From the NCBI GenBank assembly GCA_023630585.1, contig CM042536.1:21263904-21327903 (forward strand): a DNA stretch of 64,000 nucleotides. Direction: 5' to 3'. Position 1 is the first letter of the stretch. Every line of letters begins with the position of its first letter. Position numbers and translations under genes: made by a program. This document shows, one piece after another, positions 42,452 to 56,664 of the stretch. Below the pieces are notes generated by a model. That model worked only from the letters and a program-made list of their open reading frames with translations. It did no database searches and was not told where the DNA came from. This DNA comes from Cranoglanis bouderius. Its lineage: Eukaryota; Chordata; Actinopteri; Siluriformes; Cranoglanididae.

Positions 42452-45232
42452 TCAGTAGCGGTGTTCTCCACGTGTGATGTGTGAGGAGAACTCGTAGCGG
42501 TCCTGACTGCGGTAGCCACATAGGTTGCATTCGAAGGGGTCTCGGAAGCCATGGCATCCCATGTGAATGGTATACATGACATGGTCCAGGAAGAGCACCC
42601 TGCAGTGGACACAGCGATACGCCCTCACTTCCTCACCCTCAGCACTTAGCACTTTAAAGCCCTCTGTAGCCACTGCCATGCCCAGCTCCATTCCCACCGC
42701 CCGCAAAGATTCATAGTGCCTCTGCTCCTCCTTCACCAGGGGCAAAGCTCCGTTTCGTGCTCCCGGTGCCATATGATTGGTCAGATAGATGAGACCACTT
42801 GCCGCCGGCCCTCCTCCCCCAGATGCCCGCTCTTCGTTGTTGCTTTCAGTGTCAGTGGAGTCCTGGCCACTGTGACTGGGTGAGCCGTCTTTCTCGCTTA
42901 TTGCAGATTTGGATTTAGAAAGCAGGAGCAAGTTCTCGGCTGCGCTATCTTTAGCCGACAAGCCGTTGCTCTCAGCCGATTGGGCCTTGTGCAGGTTGTA
43001 GATGGGGCTGACAACCATATCACTAGCGGAGCCTGGCGGGGTCTGAACCAGCGGCCGCAGAGCCTCAGCTCCCAGGTAGCTTATGGCGCTGTTGATGGCC
43101 TGGTCAATCACTGCCGATGGCTGCATCATCTCACCTGAGCTGCTCTCAAATGAGAGCTCAGAGAAGCGCTTCTCGCCTAACAGAGAGAACGAGGAAGAGA
43201 GATGGAGAAAATTTACACGGAGACCACACAGAATAGGACATTTTTTAAAGGTCCCATTCAGTATATAAAAAAGGGGATGATCTTTCCTGTCCTTTACATT
43301 TAAAGAGAGCACAATAGCTGTTTAGGATAACTGTTGTGTTTTGGATTAATTATAAAAGACTTTTTTTTTTTAAATATGAAAAATAAATAATTATTCAAAT
43401 AATAATAAAGAACAAATAATTACATATAAAATAACTTTAAAAATAATTAACTCTTTATTTTGCCCAGAGATACAGTAAGTAAAAACTAAGAATAGGTGAC
43501 CTAGGTTACTGTTAAAACATCCAAATGAAAAATATTATAATGATATAAATAAAGTCCATATTTGGCATATGTATATATATATACAGTATAATAATACTGT
43601 ATATGACCATATACTATTACAAACATTTTTCGTGTACACACACAGTATTTGTCTTAACACACATATAGACCACAGAGATGAGTGCAGTTAGATTATCCTG
43701 GTTTTATGAAATATACAAATTCCTTTAAACATAGAGAAAGCAAACTGCCACTCTTACCTATAAACTTCTGTGGCATAGAGCTTTTACGCTTAGCTACATT
43801 GTTTGCTATTCTGTCTAGCACCAAGGCTCTCTCAGACGCAGCCAGGTTTAAGTCTTCCCTCTGCTCACTCTGGCTGTTCTCTTCCTTCACTATAAAATGC
43901 AAGACAGAGAAACCACGTATAAGATTCAAATATACACACCTGTCCTTTTGGGCTGACATAATCCGCACTGACATTTTCCCTCTTTGAACCTGTCATGAAA
44001 CCTTGTCTCCTCTTTGTTTTTTGTTCTCCTCATTGTTTTTTGTTATAATATCTTTTCCTTTTTTTCTCCCCTTTTTTACATATTTTAAAAATCCTTTTCC
44101 TTGTTTTAATTCGGTGCCTTACAGCCTTCTGAGTCAAATAATGGAGTAAATCACAAAATAATCTTTCATATCAAATACAGCCTATACCAAGGCAAATTGT
44201 GATGCATTTTAATATTTATCTTGATTATACACATACAAATGTGTATAATCAATAAAATAATATTTTAAAAATATAAATCTATAAATTGGAATAAATAAAG
44301 ACCTAACACTAGCCATGATGCTATATATACCTACATAAGACTACAACTATAATTATATAGTTATAACTAATTATAACTATAATTAATTATTACAGAATAA
44401 TATGCTAATATTCTCTGGTTAGTTTTAGGCTGTGATTGTAGTCTAGAGTTTGTTTGATTCAAGGAATGTATCTCTGAGCTTGTATTAAAGGGTGAGAACT
44501 GCCAAGTTGCTCCTGCACTGACCTGAGTAGATGCTGTTTTGAAGGCCCATGCACTGCAGGTAGTTGTGGCATCGCTCTTTGTGCTCTTCCAGTGAGCTTC
44601 GCTGCTTGTAGCTGCGTCCACAGTACGCACACTTGTGGGGCTTTCCAACTGTCAGTTCAAAAGAAAAAACGACGCTGCTCAGTGTGCTTTTCTTTTCTCT
44701 GTGAACCATGTGTTCAGTTTGTGTTCTTTATGAAGCAAAAATAGACTGAAACATTCGATTATTTATCAGTGCATTCTTTAATAGGATGCTGTTCATTGGA
44801 AGGAGTGTAAGTTACCAGAGTGTGTGCGAAGGTGTCCGGTAAGGGCGTCTCTTCGGCGGCAGGCATAGTTACATAGGTGACACTTGAAGGGTTTTTCTCC
44901 AGAGTGAAGTTTGATGTGGCGTAGCAGGTTGCCCTTCTGAGTGAAGGAGGCACCACACTGACTGCACTGGAAGGGCCTTTCACCTGAGAAAAAAAACAGT
45001 GTACACTTGAGCAACTCAAACACTACAACACATTCTCAAACTATCTATTTAGGATACGGCAGAAAAAGATATCAACAGATTTGACTTAAAAGCATAATTT
45101 TATACAATTATAATAGAAACAAAAGTGTATGTACTTATTGGGATATTTAACTGAAAGACATTTTTGAAGCAGCTTTTTACATCAAAGTTATTAGGTTATA
45201 GATGTATAAATGGTTTATAATTATTATTATTA

Positions 45233-45266
<34 letters not shown>

Positions 45267-45445
45267 AAGGGTGAGTCAAATGAAACCCCTATTGTTTATT
45301 TAGCTTTGTTATTGCAAATATGTCACTAAAGCATTCCAGTGCTTACCGAGTGTCCAGATTCCTTTAGAAAAATTCAATTCAATTCTAATTTTTTTTGTTG
45401 CATTTTTAAGGTTTTCATTTGACTCACTGTATTATTATTATTACT

Positions 45446-45502
<57 letters not shown>

Positions 45503-48500
45503 TACACATTATATTAATACATTAATATTAGAGCTCCCTAAAGTTAATATTAATATTATTTACATTATCATTATAAGAGGTGTAAATGGTAGAAATCGGT
45601 TATGTCTTGTGATAGCTGTGAACCCTGATGTGAACCATCGATAATTCAGTCCAGTATGAGATATACTGATATATGTAGCTGTGTTAGTCATTTGCACTAC
45701 ATGGACAAGCTACACGCAGGCAAACCCTGAGCATGTAAATGATAAGCGTACAGTGATTACTCTGGGCCTGTCTCTGCAGTTCTGAGGCCTCCCTCTCTCT
45801 GTCTGTCTATCTCTCTCTCTCTCTCTCAGTGACCCTGTTTGCACTGTGCATTCAGGTCACAGCTCTACACGCTGCCACAGAGCGTGAGAGGCCCATCAGA
45901 GCCGGAAGCCCCACCCACCGTTCACCGTGGTGCGCGCGCCGCCTGCCCCTCAGATCAAACACGAGCCTTTCCGACTCGGCCTGCCAGCTTCGTAATGCAC
46001 CGCTGCCTGGGTCAATTTGATCTCAAAATCTCATTTCCCCCCCTCTTCTTCTACTCTCAAATAAGGGCGGCCCATCACAATGCAAATGGCAGAGCTCATT
46101 TAAATAAAGCGAGGGAAGCGCTTTGTGTTTGAGAGCCACTCTTCCTGATCAGCGCCTCTGGAATAAACCAATATCCAGGGCGCGCGAGTGTTGTGGCATT
46201 CTCGGAGAACCGTTTAAATGCGAGGCTCTCTTCAAAGGCCCCCTATAAAATAAGAGTCACCAGTGAAGCAGTAAAACTACTGGAAGAAAAAAAAAACTCA
46301 TTAAAAAGGCATTTTAGGAGAACAGTCTCACCAGCGAATATTTATATTTAAATAGGAAGCACTTCATTATATCTTTTATTGTAGGTTCTGTTTGCATTTG
46401 CATTAGTCCTCAGTTCCTTTCTTCCATTTTGGGTTTCATTAGCTTCTCAAGCGCTGAAGTTAAGTGCCTTTTTGATAAATGTTCTCCACCACTGGTTTGA
46501 GCTCATTACAACTGAATACCAATCTTGAGTGAGATCGAAAATAACTAAGTACTTTGATAATTTTAATTTAGCAGAGTTTCTTCCAGCCTAATTGTTGATG
46601 TTGCCCTCAACTGTAATTTATATACACAGATATTTACTTCATTCCCTTTTAAATTTGTGCTTGAATAGATTTACTTAGAAAGACAAAACACCCAAAACAC
46701 CAAACTAGCTAAGGTAAAATTTGAGCCCTCCACATATTGTAAGGTTAATGCTTTTGACTGTATGAATAATGGAGTGTAATCAACAGACTGGTAGCTTTAA
46801 TGAGTTTGGCTTCCTTTTATTTGTCATTTTAATGTCAAGGACAAATTTAGGACTTGCAGTGACATTTTTAAAATGCACTGTAGCTCCTCATTAAATGTGA
46901 CCATTATACTACTATAATGCACTCTGCCTCATCGGGCTCTCCTAATCTGCTCTGCATCTGCAGAGTGTGTCTTGCGTGTTGTGTGCATCCTATCAAGCCC
47001 TGCACACTGTCAGCTCTTCTGTGCTATGGGTGTGAGTGACACTAAGGGGAGGGAAGAGTAGATGGCAGTTGTGCTTACCAGTGTGGCTTCGCTTGTGCAC
47101 CATCAGCACATTGGGCCCAATGCAAACTATTCCACAGATATCGCACTTGAGCTTCCCATTGGGGAGGCGGATGCCCCCGGCCATAGGGTAGGAGGACGCT
47201 GGCTTGCTGTCTGGGCCTGCGTGGGAGCCGTTCACTTTGGCCCCTGAGCCATCGAGCATGCGCAAGTCCTCGGCCACACACTCCTCTTCCTCGCCATTCA
47301 TCTCAGCAGCAAGCCCGTTCTCCTCATCACTCCGAGCCTCAACTTTTATATTGCAGGCTGGAAAAAGAGGGCAGTGGGCCTGTTTAGTGAAGCATCAGGC
47401 TGAATGCTCACCCTGATTATCACCTAAGCTAACATTTTCATCTTTCTTCTAGTATAGATGACCATTGTTTATGTCCTGGGGCAGGGGTCTCATGTTTATA
47501 TCCAGTGTACAGGCTTTACTGATTTTCTTACTGTATTATAATGTTATGTAACTTTATGGAAAGACATTACACTTGAGGACAATCCAGGCATATGTTTCTC
47601 TTTTTGGTTACTAAAACAGAAAGTGTGTGAACTGCATTTTCCCTTAAATGTTAAAGGATAACCTTCTCAAATAGAAGCTGAAAAGAAAAACTATAAAAGT
47701 GCCAATTTCTAACCCTAGTGTTTTGGGTTTCTCTTCACACTACACAAACACAATTCTGTTTTGAGCAGTCAAACAGTAAACTCCTATATGAGTTTGCTCA
47801 CTCGGGAATTGGGAAATACAAACTCCATACCCCATCTCTCTCAGTATCACAATTCTCTGAAACAAATGACTGATAAACAGGAAACAGAGACACAGGAAGC
47901 ACTGTGAAACTGAGGAGTGCAGCGGTGTAAACCAGACCAACAAACCGTGGTAAATACATACATGCTCACACTAATGCAAGTGAGACTATAGAGATGAGGG
48001 AGTTAGGGTGATTAATAAAACAATCTAAATTTCTAATGCATGAGAGGGTTTGAATTTGAGAACAAAAACAACAGCTAATGTAGCTCTAACCTGAAAACAA
48101 CAGACTACAGTCTGAAGATTTTTAACTCCGAAGACAAAAGATGATTTTAATGCTACACAGTTTTGGGACTAATGTGCTTTTTTTTTTTGAGAGTGTGATT
48201 TTATGCTGTAACTTTCACACTCCTGCCCTTTGCTTAAAACGGTTCTCACTGCTTTTGGGTCGTGTGGTTAACATGTCATGGTGCCATGTTTGATTTCCTC
48301 ATGCGTTTACCTACATTTGTACACACTGAAGAGGAAGAAGTGGAAATAATGAAATATAGGAATCTAGGAGAAAAGGGGAAGCTTCAGTAACAGAGCCAGC
48401 CCAACCGAAAAAAAAACAAGGCCAAGAATTATGGAGAAGTGACAGAAAGGGAAGCACAGACAGGGAATTGTGAAGCTGTACAACTGAAACAGTGTTTTTG

Positions 48501-51500
48501 TGGAACACAAAAGGTATTTTTTTTTTTTCATGCGCACTGCATGGATCAGCAAATATGTCACATGATTCATACAGAGAGTGTACCTCAGTTCCTTTCTGCT
48601 CTAGTCTGTCCGACTAGCTATGCCTTTATTTGAACGAAAATGTTATATTAATCTAAAATGTCATAAGAAGTAATATGTAAAGGAAGAAAGCCATATTCAC
48701 TGCTACAAAAGGCCACAAACCACTCCGGGAGAGGCACCCAGACAGAACAGCTCATTTTAAGAGGAAGTTGAGTAAGTGTCAGCTCAAAGATGAAAATGTG
48801 TGAGCTCACTATACTGATAGCAAAAGTGCTTCTCTCCATGAACTATGGCCTGCAAGATACTGCTGCTGATCAATGCTTACATTCTGTCTGGTCTGATCCT
48901 GAGAGCAGGTTGCTCTGTAGCATCAGTATACTAAAATTCCAGCAAATCTTCAGCTACTTAAATTTACTGAAGTCACACAATAAAACCACTGGTCAGATCT
49001 CATTTATAACAAAGATCGAAAGTTTTCGAAGTTCTGCAGGGCATAAAAATCCTAAATGAAAATAGGAATATGTATTGGTCTATAGCTATATGTGGATCCA
49101 CATCCTCTCATATACACTGTTCCAGCTTCTCACAGCCCCTCTGCTTGTATCGTTCAACGTTTTGTCCAGAGATATGTGACCTAAGCTTGGCAGAAGGAAC
49201 TAGCTTTGCTGGTGTGCTGAAATCTCTCATGGATTTGGGGAAGTTGTGACTAAACTGGAGATGGGAACAGGAGCTTTTACTTTATATAATGTTTGTCACA
49301 CATCCTAATTTACCCTTTTTGGGAAGCAAGTGTCAAAACCCACAGGCAAGAACAAACAAAGAGCATTACACTAGTACAGAGAAGAAGAGAGGAGACATTA
49401 GAGATTTCGTCCTGCTCACAACATGACTCCTGTCACTTCCTGTCACATTAACCTGAACTTTATTAAACAGCACAGAGCAGATTTACAATCACCGTGAAGC
49501 ATGACATATTTGCAGCAAAATACATTCTGCTAACGGTGTGCCACCTAACTGCAATAGTCCTGCATGTGTAAAACTGGGTGTCAGCTATGTTCGTTTTAAG
49601 GCACAGCTTCTGTTGTCTCAAACTGAAAATAGCTTTGTACTTGTTGCCTTGGAGCCACACACTTAACCACGGCTTTGCTCAGTGTGAATATGTGCATGTG
49701 CGCTTGCACATATGCGAGCTTTGATAAGGAGAAAAAAGGCATGGCTTCTTTTGCATTTTTAGGAACTTCAAAATGTTTGACTGTAAAATGGCAGTGACAC
49801 AAAAGCGACCGACCAATAATTTGTGCATACAAAACTTAAACTCGGTGCTGTAAAATCAAAACATTACACACTGAAATCAGTTTGTAAACGGTATTTATAA
49901 AGTAGCACCCAGTCCCAGTTAAGAGCAGCATTCAATCTTTTGATTATTGATTATAAGATTTTTCAGTATGAAGATGTAAAATGAACTATCTGACATTATA
50001 TGACCCGGTTCTTAAAGTCTGCATTTAAAGAGAGCGCTTGTTTTTTGTTTTTTTTTTGTTTTTTGCATGGCGCCGTTAGGAGCATAGCTAAGACTGACAG
50101 CGTGAGCCATCACAGTGTGCACAATTCTGATGCTCTTCTGCTTCCTGTCTCACTTACACACTCCTGATCGAATAGCACATTGCAACCCAGTAGTAAATGA
50201 TGAGCACAGATAGCTACTGCTCCATTACCAAGTTTCTGCATTAATCTGAGAAGCAGTGATGCACTGCAAAGATATAATAGTCACATCCTCTCACACACTG
50301 GCTGATTACATCTTCAAGGACAGTGCACACACACACACGCGCGCACACACAGGCAAAATTTTAGATTATCTACAGCCTGTATCAAATAGCCTGTTTAAAA
50401 CCCATTATCCTGCAAAATACGAATCTCTGAAGTAGAACATTTTCTCATGCAAACATGTAACTTGTCAGACAGCTGGAGATAAAGTTCAGCATTCCATAAG
50501 GTTTAAAAAATGTTTTTTTTTTTGTTTTTTTGTTTTTTTTGTTTTTTTTATAAATATTTTTAATGTTGAGATTTCTCACACAATACATTTCCTTCATGTC
50601 AATAAATGTTTTTTTATTCAAATGTCAGATAGAATTTTCCAATTCTAAACTTTAAAAAAAAAAAATTTATAAAACATTCCTGAAGGTTAAATGAACAATA
50701 CTTATTCAAGTTAATTTATTTGCTGTCCCTTTCTCCTAGTCAGGGTTGCAGTGCATGAAGAACGTTATAGTAAGGACTTTGAAAATCATGCTGACAGTGT
50801 GTTAATGAGAAGTGAAATGACTAATCAATAGTTATCTGTGTGGTGCTGTCAGAGTGAATGACATGTAAACACCGCTGTCCATAATGCTCTGTTGTTACAG
50901 CCTTTCTAACGTTCTGTTCCTGATACAAGCTTCAGCACCTTGTAACCGCTATTTAATGCGGATGATTCTAGCTGATGCATTTCCATTAAGCACAACACTA
51001 AAGCTATCACCAGAGCGTATATACATATTTACTGATTTCACCTCCTACACCTGTCTGTTTTTCTGGAAACTTTGTGCACTAAGCCTAATTTAAACAACAT
51101 CATATTCATAATTATGTCAATGGAAGGTCTGCACAAGGATAGTAAGACAATTGTGTGCGTGTGCGCGTGTGTGTGTGTGTGTGTGTGTGTCTGTGTATGA
51201 GTGTGTAGGTGTAGCTTGGCAGTTGAAGTGAAAGCATGGCAAAATGTGCAGGTGCAGTCCTGTGTTTTTGTATGTATCTATGTGTGTGTAAATGTAGTTC
51301 TGCCTGTCTGGTGTTGCTCCTGAACATTTTAACTCCCCATATGAGTGTTGAAACTGTGTTCTAGCAAGTTCTTCTTAGGAAACTCTTGCACATCCTATTT
51401 CAGTTTCCTCTGACATGTTACTTTTTTTTCACTCTCTCTCTCTCTCTTTTTTAAATTACTATATCTTCAAAGTGTTTGGGGCAAGCTAATCTGGAACTAC

Positions 51501-53135
51501 TGGAGGGGAAAATTCCTAAACTAAAATACATCAAGATTTTAAACAGGCCATCTGCTAACCTCAGCTTAGCCAGGTCCATTCCTATCCACATCACAGACTT
51601 TGCTTCTACTTAACCTACTTCATACTCATGCGCTGTTCTGGCACTCTTATACTAAGATAACATGTCTAACTGAGAAATCTCTATTTCACCCAACAGAGTA
51701 TCTTTTTCATTTCATGTAATACACTGCTGTGAGATTGCTGACTGTCTTCACCCAAAACGCAAAAACTAGTGGAGCTAATGAACATCTAGCCAGGTGTTGA
51801 AGAGATACCAAGATAATATTTTTAACAACTAATTTTTGACTAATTTTTACAAGTAACATGTAGCAAGATGAGAAGTTGATATGAATCTAGTCTATAATTT
51901 AAGCTGTGTAGAAATTCAATTGTAGTGCTTAATTAGTACATAGGACAAATGTACTTATTGTAGATTTTTAAGAATAAACCAATGGAGTCTTTGATACAAA
52001 GAAAAAAAAATTGCTTTGAGTTGTGTGTGTGTGTTTAACAGTTTCTTGTTTCCTGCCTTCTCCTTTCTGTTTCTGAATATGGAGAAAAGGGAACATAAAC
52101 ATTCTAATCATAATCATCGATGTGTAGAAAAGGGGGACTCAAACCAGGGGCTAAATAAACCACATGTGATAACACGGTAATAATAATGCTACTACTGCTT
52201 TTTTTTTTTTTTTTTTGTGAAAATTAGCCATTACAAATTTACCTCAAGCCACACTTTAACAAAGCACTGGAATGAATGTTTTTTGTATGTCAAAAAAAAA
52301 AAAAAAAAAAAAAGGTAGCCACATGCAGCATTACATTTCAAAATTGGTCTTCTTATGAAAGTTTATTCTAAAATTCTCACAGGATATTTTCCTTTTCTTC
52401 AGCAATTTTAGTGAGCAAGCATGCATTTTTATACAGTTGAATACATTATTTCATTTTTCATGTGATAGCTCATTTCCAACTATTTGGAATGAAATCTTTA
52501 ACCTAGTACTTATCTTAATTGGTTTTACTTTCTCCCATATCATAATTGAGATACTTTATTGGTCTGCATCAGATACTGGTTATTGCATGGATTCTACTGT
52601 TGGTGTAAAACTCTTAAGTAAAGGTGATTTAAGGCGCTTTTCACATTGGTCTCACCCACCTGTTGGTTTGTCAGTGCGATTGTTGTGCTGGAGACCTGTG
52701 CTGGTAGACAGGTCCTCTGGGACAGGCATGGCCTCCTCTTGCTCTTCTACCCCCTCATTAGTAGTGGGGCTGTCTCTCCCTAAATATAAAACACAAAATA
52801 ACTCTTTATGATCACAGTACACATATTATTTATATAATCACTAGCTTTTAGGCAAGAATGCCAATGATTTGTCCTGTAGTTAAAAGCAATTGTTTTATGT
52901 GTGCAGTACTTGTTCCTTTTTTGTTTGTTTCCCTGTTTTCCTAGGAAAGTGCTTGCTGCAACATTTGTCTTTAACACACAATGTTTTATCAGCCTTCTGG
53001 ATGTGACTGAGCTGTTTTAAGAAGCTCACTGTGTAGCAGAATCTGGCCTTGGTGAGGCCTACCACATTCTGGCATTGCATGAAATGGTGCTATACCTGCT
53101 ATTTGGGACATTTCCTGTGCCTCTTCGGTCTCCAT
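42452..53135 (-). CDS. ikzf1: Ikaros family zinc finger 1 (7 coding exons, 529 aa)
   Basis: Nuclear C2H2 zinc-finger transcription factor of lymphoid development; dimerises and recruits NuRD-type complexes. Coding exons, transcript order: 53135-53096, 52779-52660, 47357-47079, 44983-44816, 44648-44523, 43889-43758, 43176-42452; all phases fit (1590 nt with stop). N-terminus METEEAQEMSQIAG. DNA-binding fingers: ZF1 C125/C128/H141/H145, ZF2 153-173, ZF3 181-201, ZF4 209-230 (CCHC-like ending ERCHNYL). Then KRKSSMPQKF, the bipartite middle (VIDQAINSAISYLGAEALRP), DSTDTESNNEE, and two C-terminal dimerisation fingers from Y475, ending ITRGEHRY; human Ikaros continues a few residues further. Finger exons are separate cassettes, so the known Ikaros splice isoforms remain possible. 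Splice acceptor directly before the ATG (exon from 53136) shows exon 1 is non-coding. Confidence 0.97.
45226..45502. repeat. (TTA)n microsatellite split by a MITE
   Basis: TTA/ATT arrays at 45226-45265 and 45430-45502 flank the small element at 45266-45429. ikzf1 intron 4. Confidence 0.9.
45266..45429. mobile_element. Small mariner-type MITE
   Basis: 164 bp between TA dinucleotides. Left end CAAGGGTGAGTCAAATGAAA; inverted right end CAGTGAGTCAAATGAAAACC. No ORF. Target site lies within a TTA array. Confidence 0.75.
45830..46260. promoter_or_regulatory. Candidate conserved enhancer in ikzf1 intron 4
   Basis: A block with markedly higher G/C and complexity than the surrounding intron. It carries an octamer ATGCAAAT (46080-46087), a CCAAT word and several CpGs (CGCGCGCC, GGGCGCGCGAG). 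It is not repetitive and codes for nothing recognisable. Function is inference; conservation cannot be tested here. Confidence 0.4.
47358..52659 (-). other. ikzf1 intron 3
   Basis: 5.3-kb intron. Simple repeats: (GT)n near 51152-51192, several T or A tracts, CA tract near 50329-50350. No transposon with clear ends and no extra exon recognised. Confidence 0.7.
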
Positions 53136-56100
53136 CCTGTGCAGGTACTCTAACAGGAGCCAGTGAAAGAGAGAGGGAGCGAGACAGACGGAATAAGACA
53201 AGCAGAGAGACAGAGTCAGAGAAAAGTGTTTCAGTTTCATCAACACCTACTGTTGCAAATGTACCACTCTAAGAGGGGGCGGTTAGTGATTAAAGGGGGA
53301 ATGCCCTTTCTTTGTGTGTCTCCATCACCCCCTACAATAACACTCCTATTCCAGTAGCAGACACCACTGTCCTGCACATTACATTACAAAAGAACTACAG
53401 ACATTTTCATTACCCTGGCTGACAGCCTGCGTAGACTGAGCAACTGGATGGTGGGGTTCAGGGGTGGGGTGTTGGGAACTCAAGAGCAGCCTTTCAGACC
53501 ACATTTGTTATTTATTGTTAATTTCCGAGCACATAATCATCCAAAAATGCAAACTGACTGCCGCAAAATTAAGCAGAAAATTAGATGGCCCCGGGTCACG
53601 AGGGATGCGGGTGTTTGGCATAGCCAGCTGATTGGCGCTCGTGTTCACTCTAATTTACTGAGCATGCATGGGTAAGCCCGGCAGCCCATCTCTCTTTCTC
53701 TCTCACACTCATACACGCTCACACAGGCAAGCTGTAGACATAAACAAAAGGTAGAGTGGACACAGAAATGGAGTGAGAAAGAGAGAGAGGTGACAGAGAT
53801 AGTAAAGGGGAAGAAAGATAGGGGGAGTAAATGAAAGAGAGAGTGCAAGAAAGAGAGGAAGTATGATGGGGGGGATGAGAGAAGGAGAAAAAGTGAAAAT
53901 GTTAAACTAAAAACATGAGTAAGAGAAATTAAGTGCAAGAAAAAGACAAAAGGAAAAGAAAGGAGTGCTTGAGAAGGCCGAAGGAGCGGTGCTTCCTTGG
54001 GCCAGGCCTGCATATTGAAGGAGTCACCAGTGTGCGTGGCCCCATTAATAATGCAGGGTCCCCTCAGGCCTGCAGCAGATGGGCACAACAGCCTCGGCCT
54101 CCTCGCTGCCACTTCAAGATGCTCCCGTTGGAGGTCCGCACCCGGCCCCTGCAGCCACGCAGGGAGAAGTGAAGCTCCCGAAAATAGCCAAGCAAGCTGA
54201 AGCGCGCCCCTGGGAGAAGGGGAACCTAGGCCTTCCTGTTTTCACTGACAGATGGCTCCGCACATTTGGAACAAATAGCGGGAAGCAAGTTTGTGATCCG
54301 TATGTCGCAATGCCTCAGCCTTTCTGTGGATGACTCCACAGCAGCACACAGACCCTAATTAGACCAAGGTGTATTTGTAGAGAAAGAGGTGTGCTCGTGT
54401 ACTGGGAGTGAAAGTTAAAGGTTAGACTAGGTCAGTATGTTTATGTGCAGATCTTCAAGCACACTGCGGCTTCTTGGCAGAACAACTTTTCTGACTGCGC
54501 ACATGTGTGTGATTGTGTGCGGGTGTGTTTGAGTGTATTTAGTCAGTATTCCCATTGTGCCCCCTCTTCTGAGTAGCTGATGTAAAGGGAAATAGTGATG
54601 CTCTGGATAAAGGAGGGGGTGGAGACATTAATATTTCTTATGACGGCACATTCTTCAGTACTGGTGTAGGTCTGGAAACTGCGTGTCAATTTATGGGTGT
54701 ACAAAATGTAGAAAATGACTGTATTTCGTTTTTCTATTTCAGAACAGTGTATGTACTTAAGTACAATGTTTTGTTATTCATTTAATGAGACCATGTTTTT
54801 AAAAGGTAAATTCAAGAATACACAGCACACTTGAAATTTTAAAATTCCATGTGAGCAGCCTATAAAGAACACGCATAAGTAAATATGAGTGAGCCTGTAA
54901 ATGTGAGTTTTTCTACAAGTTTTAAAGGTTTTCAAATTATAGAGCAAATCTCTGTCTACCAGTGATTATAGTGTTACCATGCTTCTGGGAAACCTGCCCA
55001 AATAATTTAGATTTGACTACACACACTTTTGAACTGTAGGTGTTAAAGTATTGATATTTGATAAACGGTTACAGATCACTCATGATTCATGTACTTCAAT
55101 TCATAGATTACTGGAACTGGAGCAACTGTGTATTAATAACTATGTTTTCATTCCTAGTACATTTCATATAACAGAGGGACAGAAACTCCAGTCATAACGT
55201 TGTGAAGACACTATTTCAGAGAATAGGAAGTTCATGGAATAAATTAGTCTGCAAGTTGCTCTGAAGACATTATACACTCACCGTTATCTGAAGAGACAGT
55301 TAATAAAAAGTTATGGTATAACCCTTTTATATTCCTGCCTAACCATTAAGGCAGTTGTTATACTGTTTTTATGCTGTTGTCCTGTTCGCTGCATATGTAA
55401 GTGTGTATAGATAAGATGACATCGCTTCTGTAACACAATCGACAGGTCACTTTGCCGAGAGTCAGGAGATGCACTTAACATGTAGACAGTAAGAAGTCTT
55501 TAAGCGCTGTTTGCAGTCATATAACATGCAGAGACAGACAGAGTGTGTGTTTGGAAGGAAGAGCAAAGCAGCGCAACAATGAAGCTCAAGCAGAGCAGGG
55601 TGGAGACTGTGAGGTGCAAAACCGTTAAACAGACAAAATGACATGGCTCAGGTCAGAGGAATTCAGAGGTGAGGACGACTTTGCTACACCGTTACTTGGA
55701 GCTAGTTAATTCGACTCAGGATTAAAATATACCAAAATAATCTGGATCTGAGGAATCCTTATAGCAATAAAGTTTATGTAAGAGTGGAATTATGGAATTT
55801 TTGCTTTGGCTGAAACTAAAAGGATATTACACTTACTGTACTGAAAAAAAGTCTGGTAAATTCCATGTTTTCTAAAAACATCTGCTGAATAATATATCAG
55901 GGATATTCCTGAAACTCCCTAATGTGTTTACAGACACCACAAAATTAGCTGCTGTCTCACTGTACATTTATGCAGGTGAGCCAGATCCAGATGAGGTGTG
56001 TATATGGAACCATTTCATTTTTAATTCTATCAAAAAGTAGGCATGTATTTGTATGAAAGTAAAAATGTCCAGGTATTATCATTTAATAGTATTCAGTGAT

Positions 56101-56626
56101 ATATGTATAGTCCCTGTTAATGACAAACAAATGTGTTTTTTTTTTAAATTATAATTCCAATTCTTTCAGTTTCTGATACTACATATTGACTTTGCCATTA
56201 CCATTCAGAAATGTAAGTCCTAAATTGCGTAAATGTAGTTTTGTGACATTTTTAATTTTCAAAGTGTGTATCTAACTGCTGATGCATGTCCACCCCTTAC
56301 AGAAATTGCGTGCATTTCTAAAAAACAGCTACAAGCCTCAGAGAGATGATGGGAATGGGTGGGCTTCTGAGAAAAAAAAAATTACTAACCATTTCTAATT
56401 AGCTAGGGCCAGCCAAGTTAGTAACTCAGGAAGGGTTGGAATAACTACTTCTCTGACTGACTGGTCTTGCATCAGTGGGGATTTCAGCACAGTGCTGGAC
56501 GAGCTGATCTCTATCACTGTGAGATGATGATGATGATCTGCAGCTCACAGCTTTCACTCAAATAAAACTCCAGCACAGGCTCATTTACATCTGCTCCACT
56601 TCACTACACTGGCCTTCAAAACTTCA

Positions 56627-56664
<38 letters not shown>

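Noticed and set aside
45226..45502. CRISPR-like array
   Set aside because: Repeats are TTA trinucleotides with one MITE between them; no direct repeats with spacers anywhere in the window.
52437..52811. 124-codon plus-strand frame over ikzf1 exon 3
   Set aside because: It is the antisense shadow of the ikzf1 exon at 52660-52779.
53645..54112. 155-codon minus-strand frame in ikzf1 intron 1
   Set aside because: Mostly Leu/Ser/Phe from a GA-rich tract read in antisense; low-complexity artefact.
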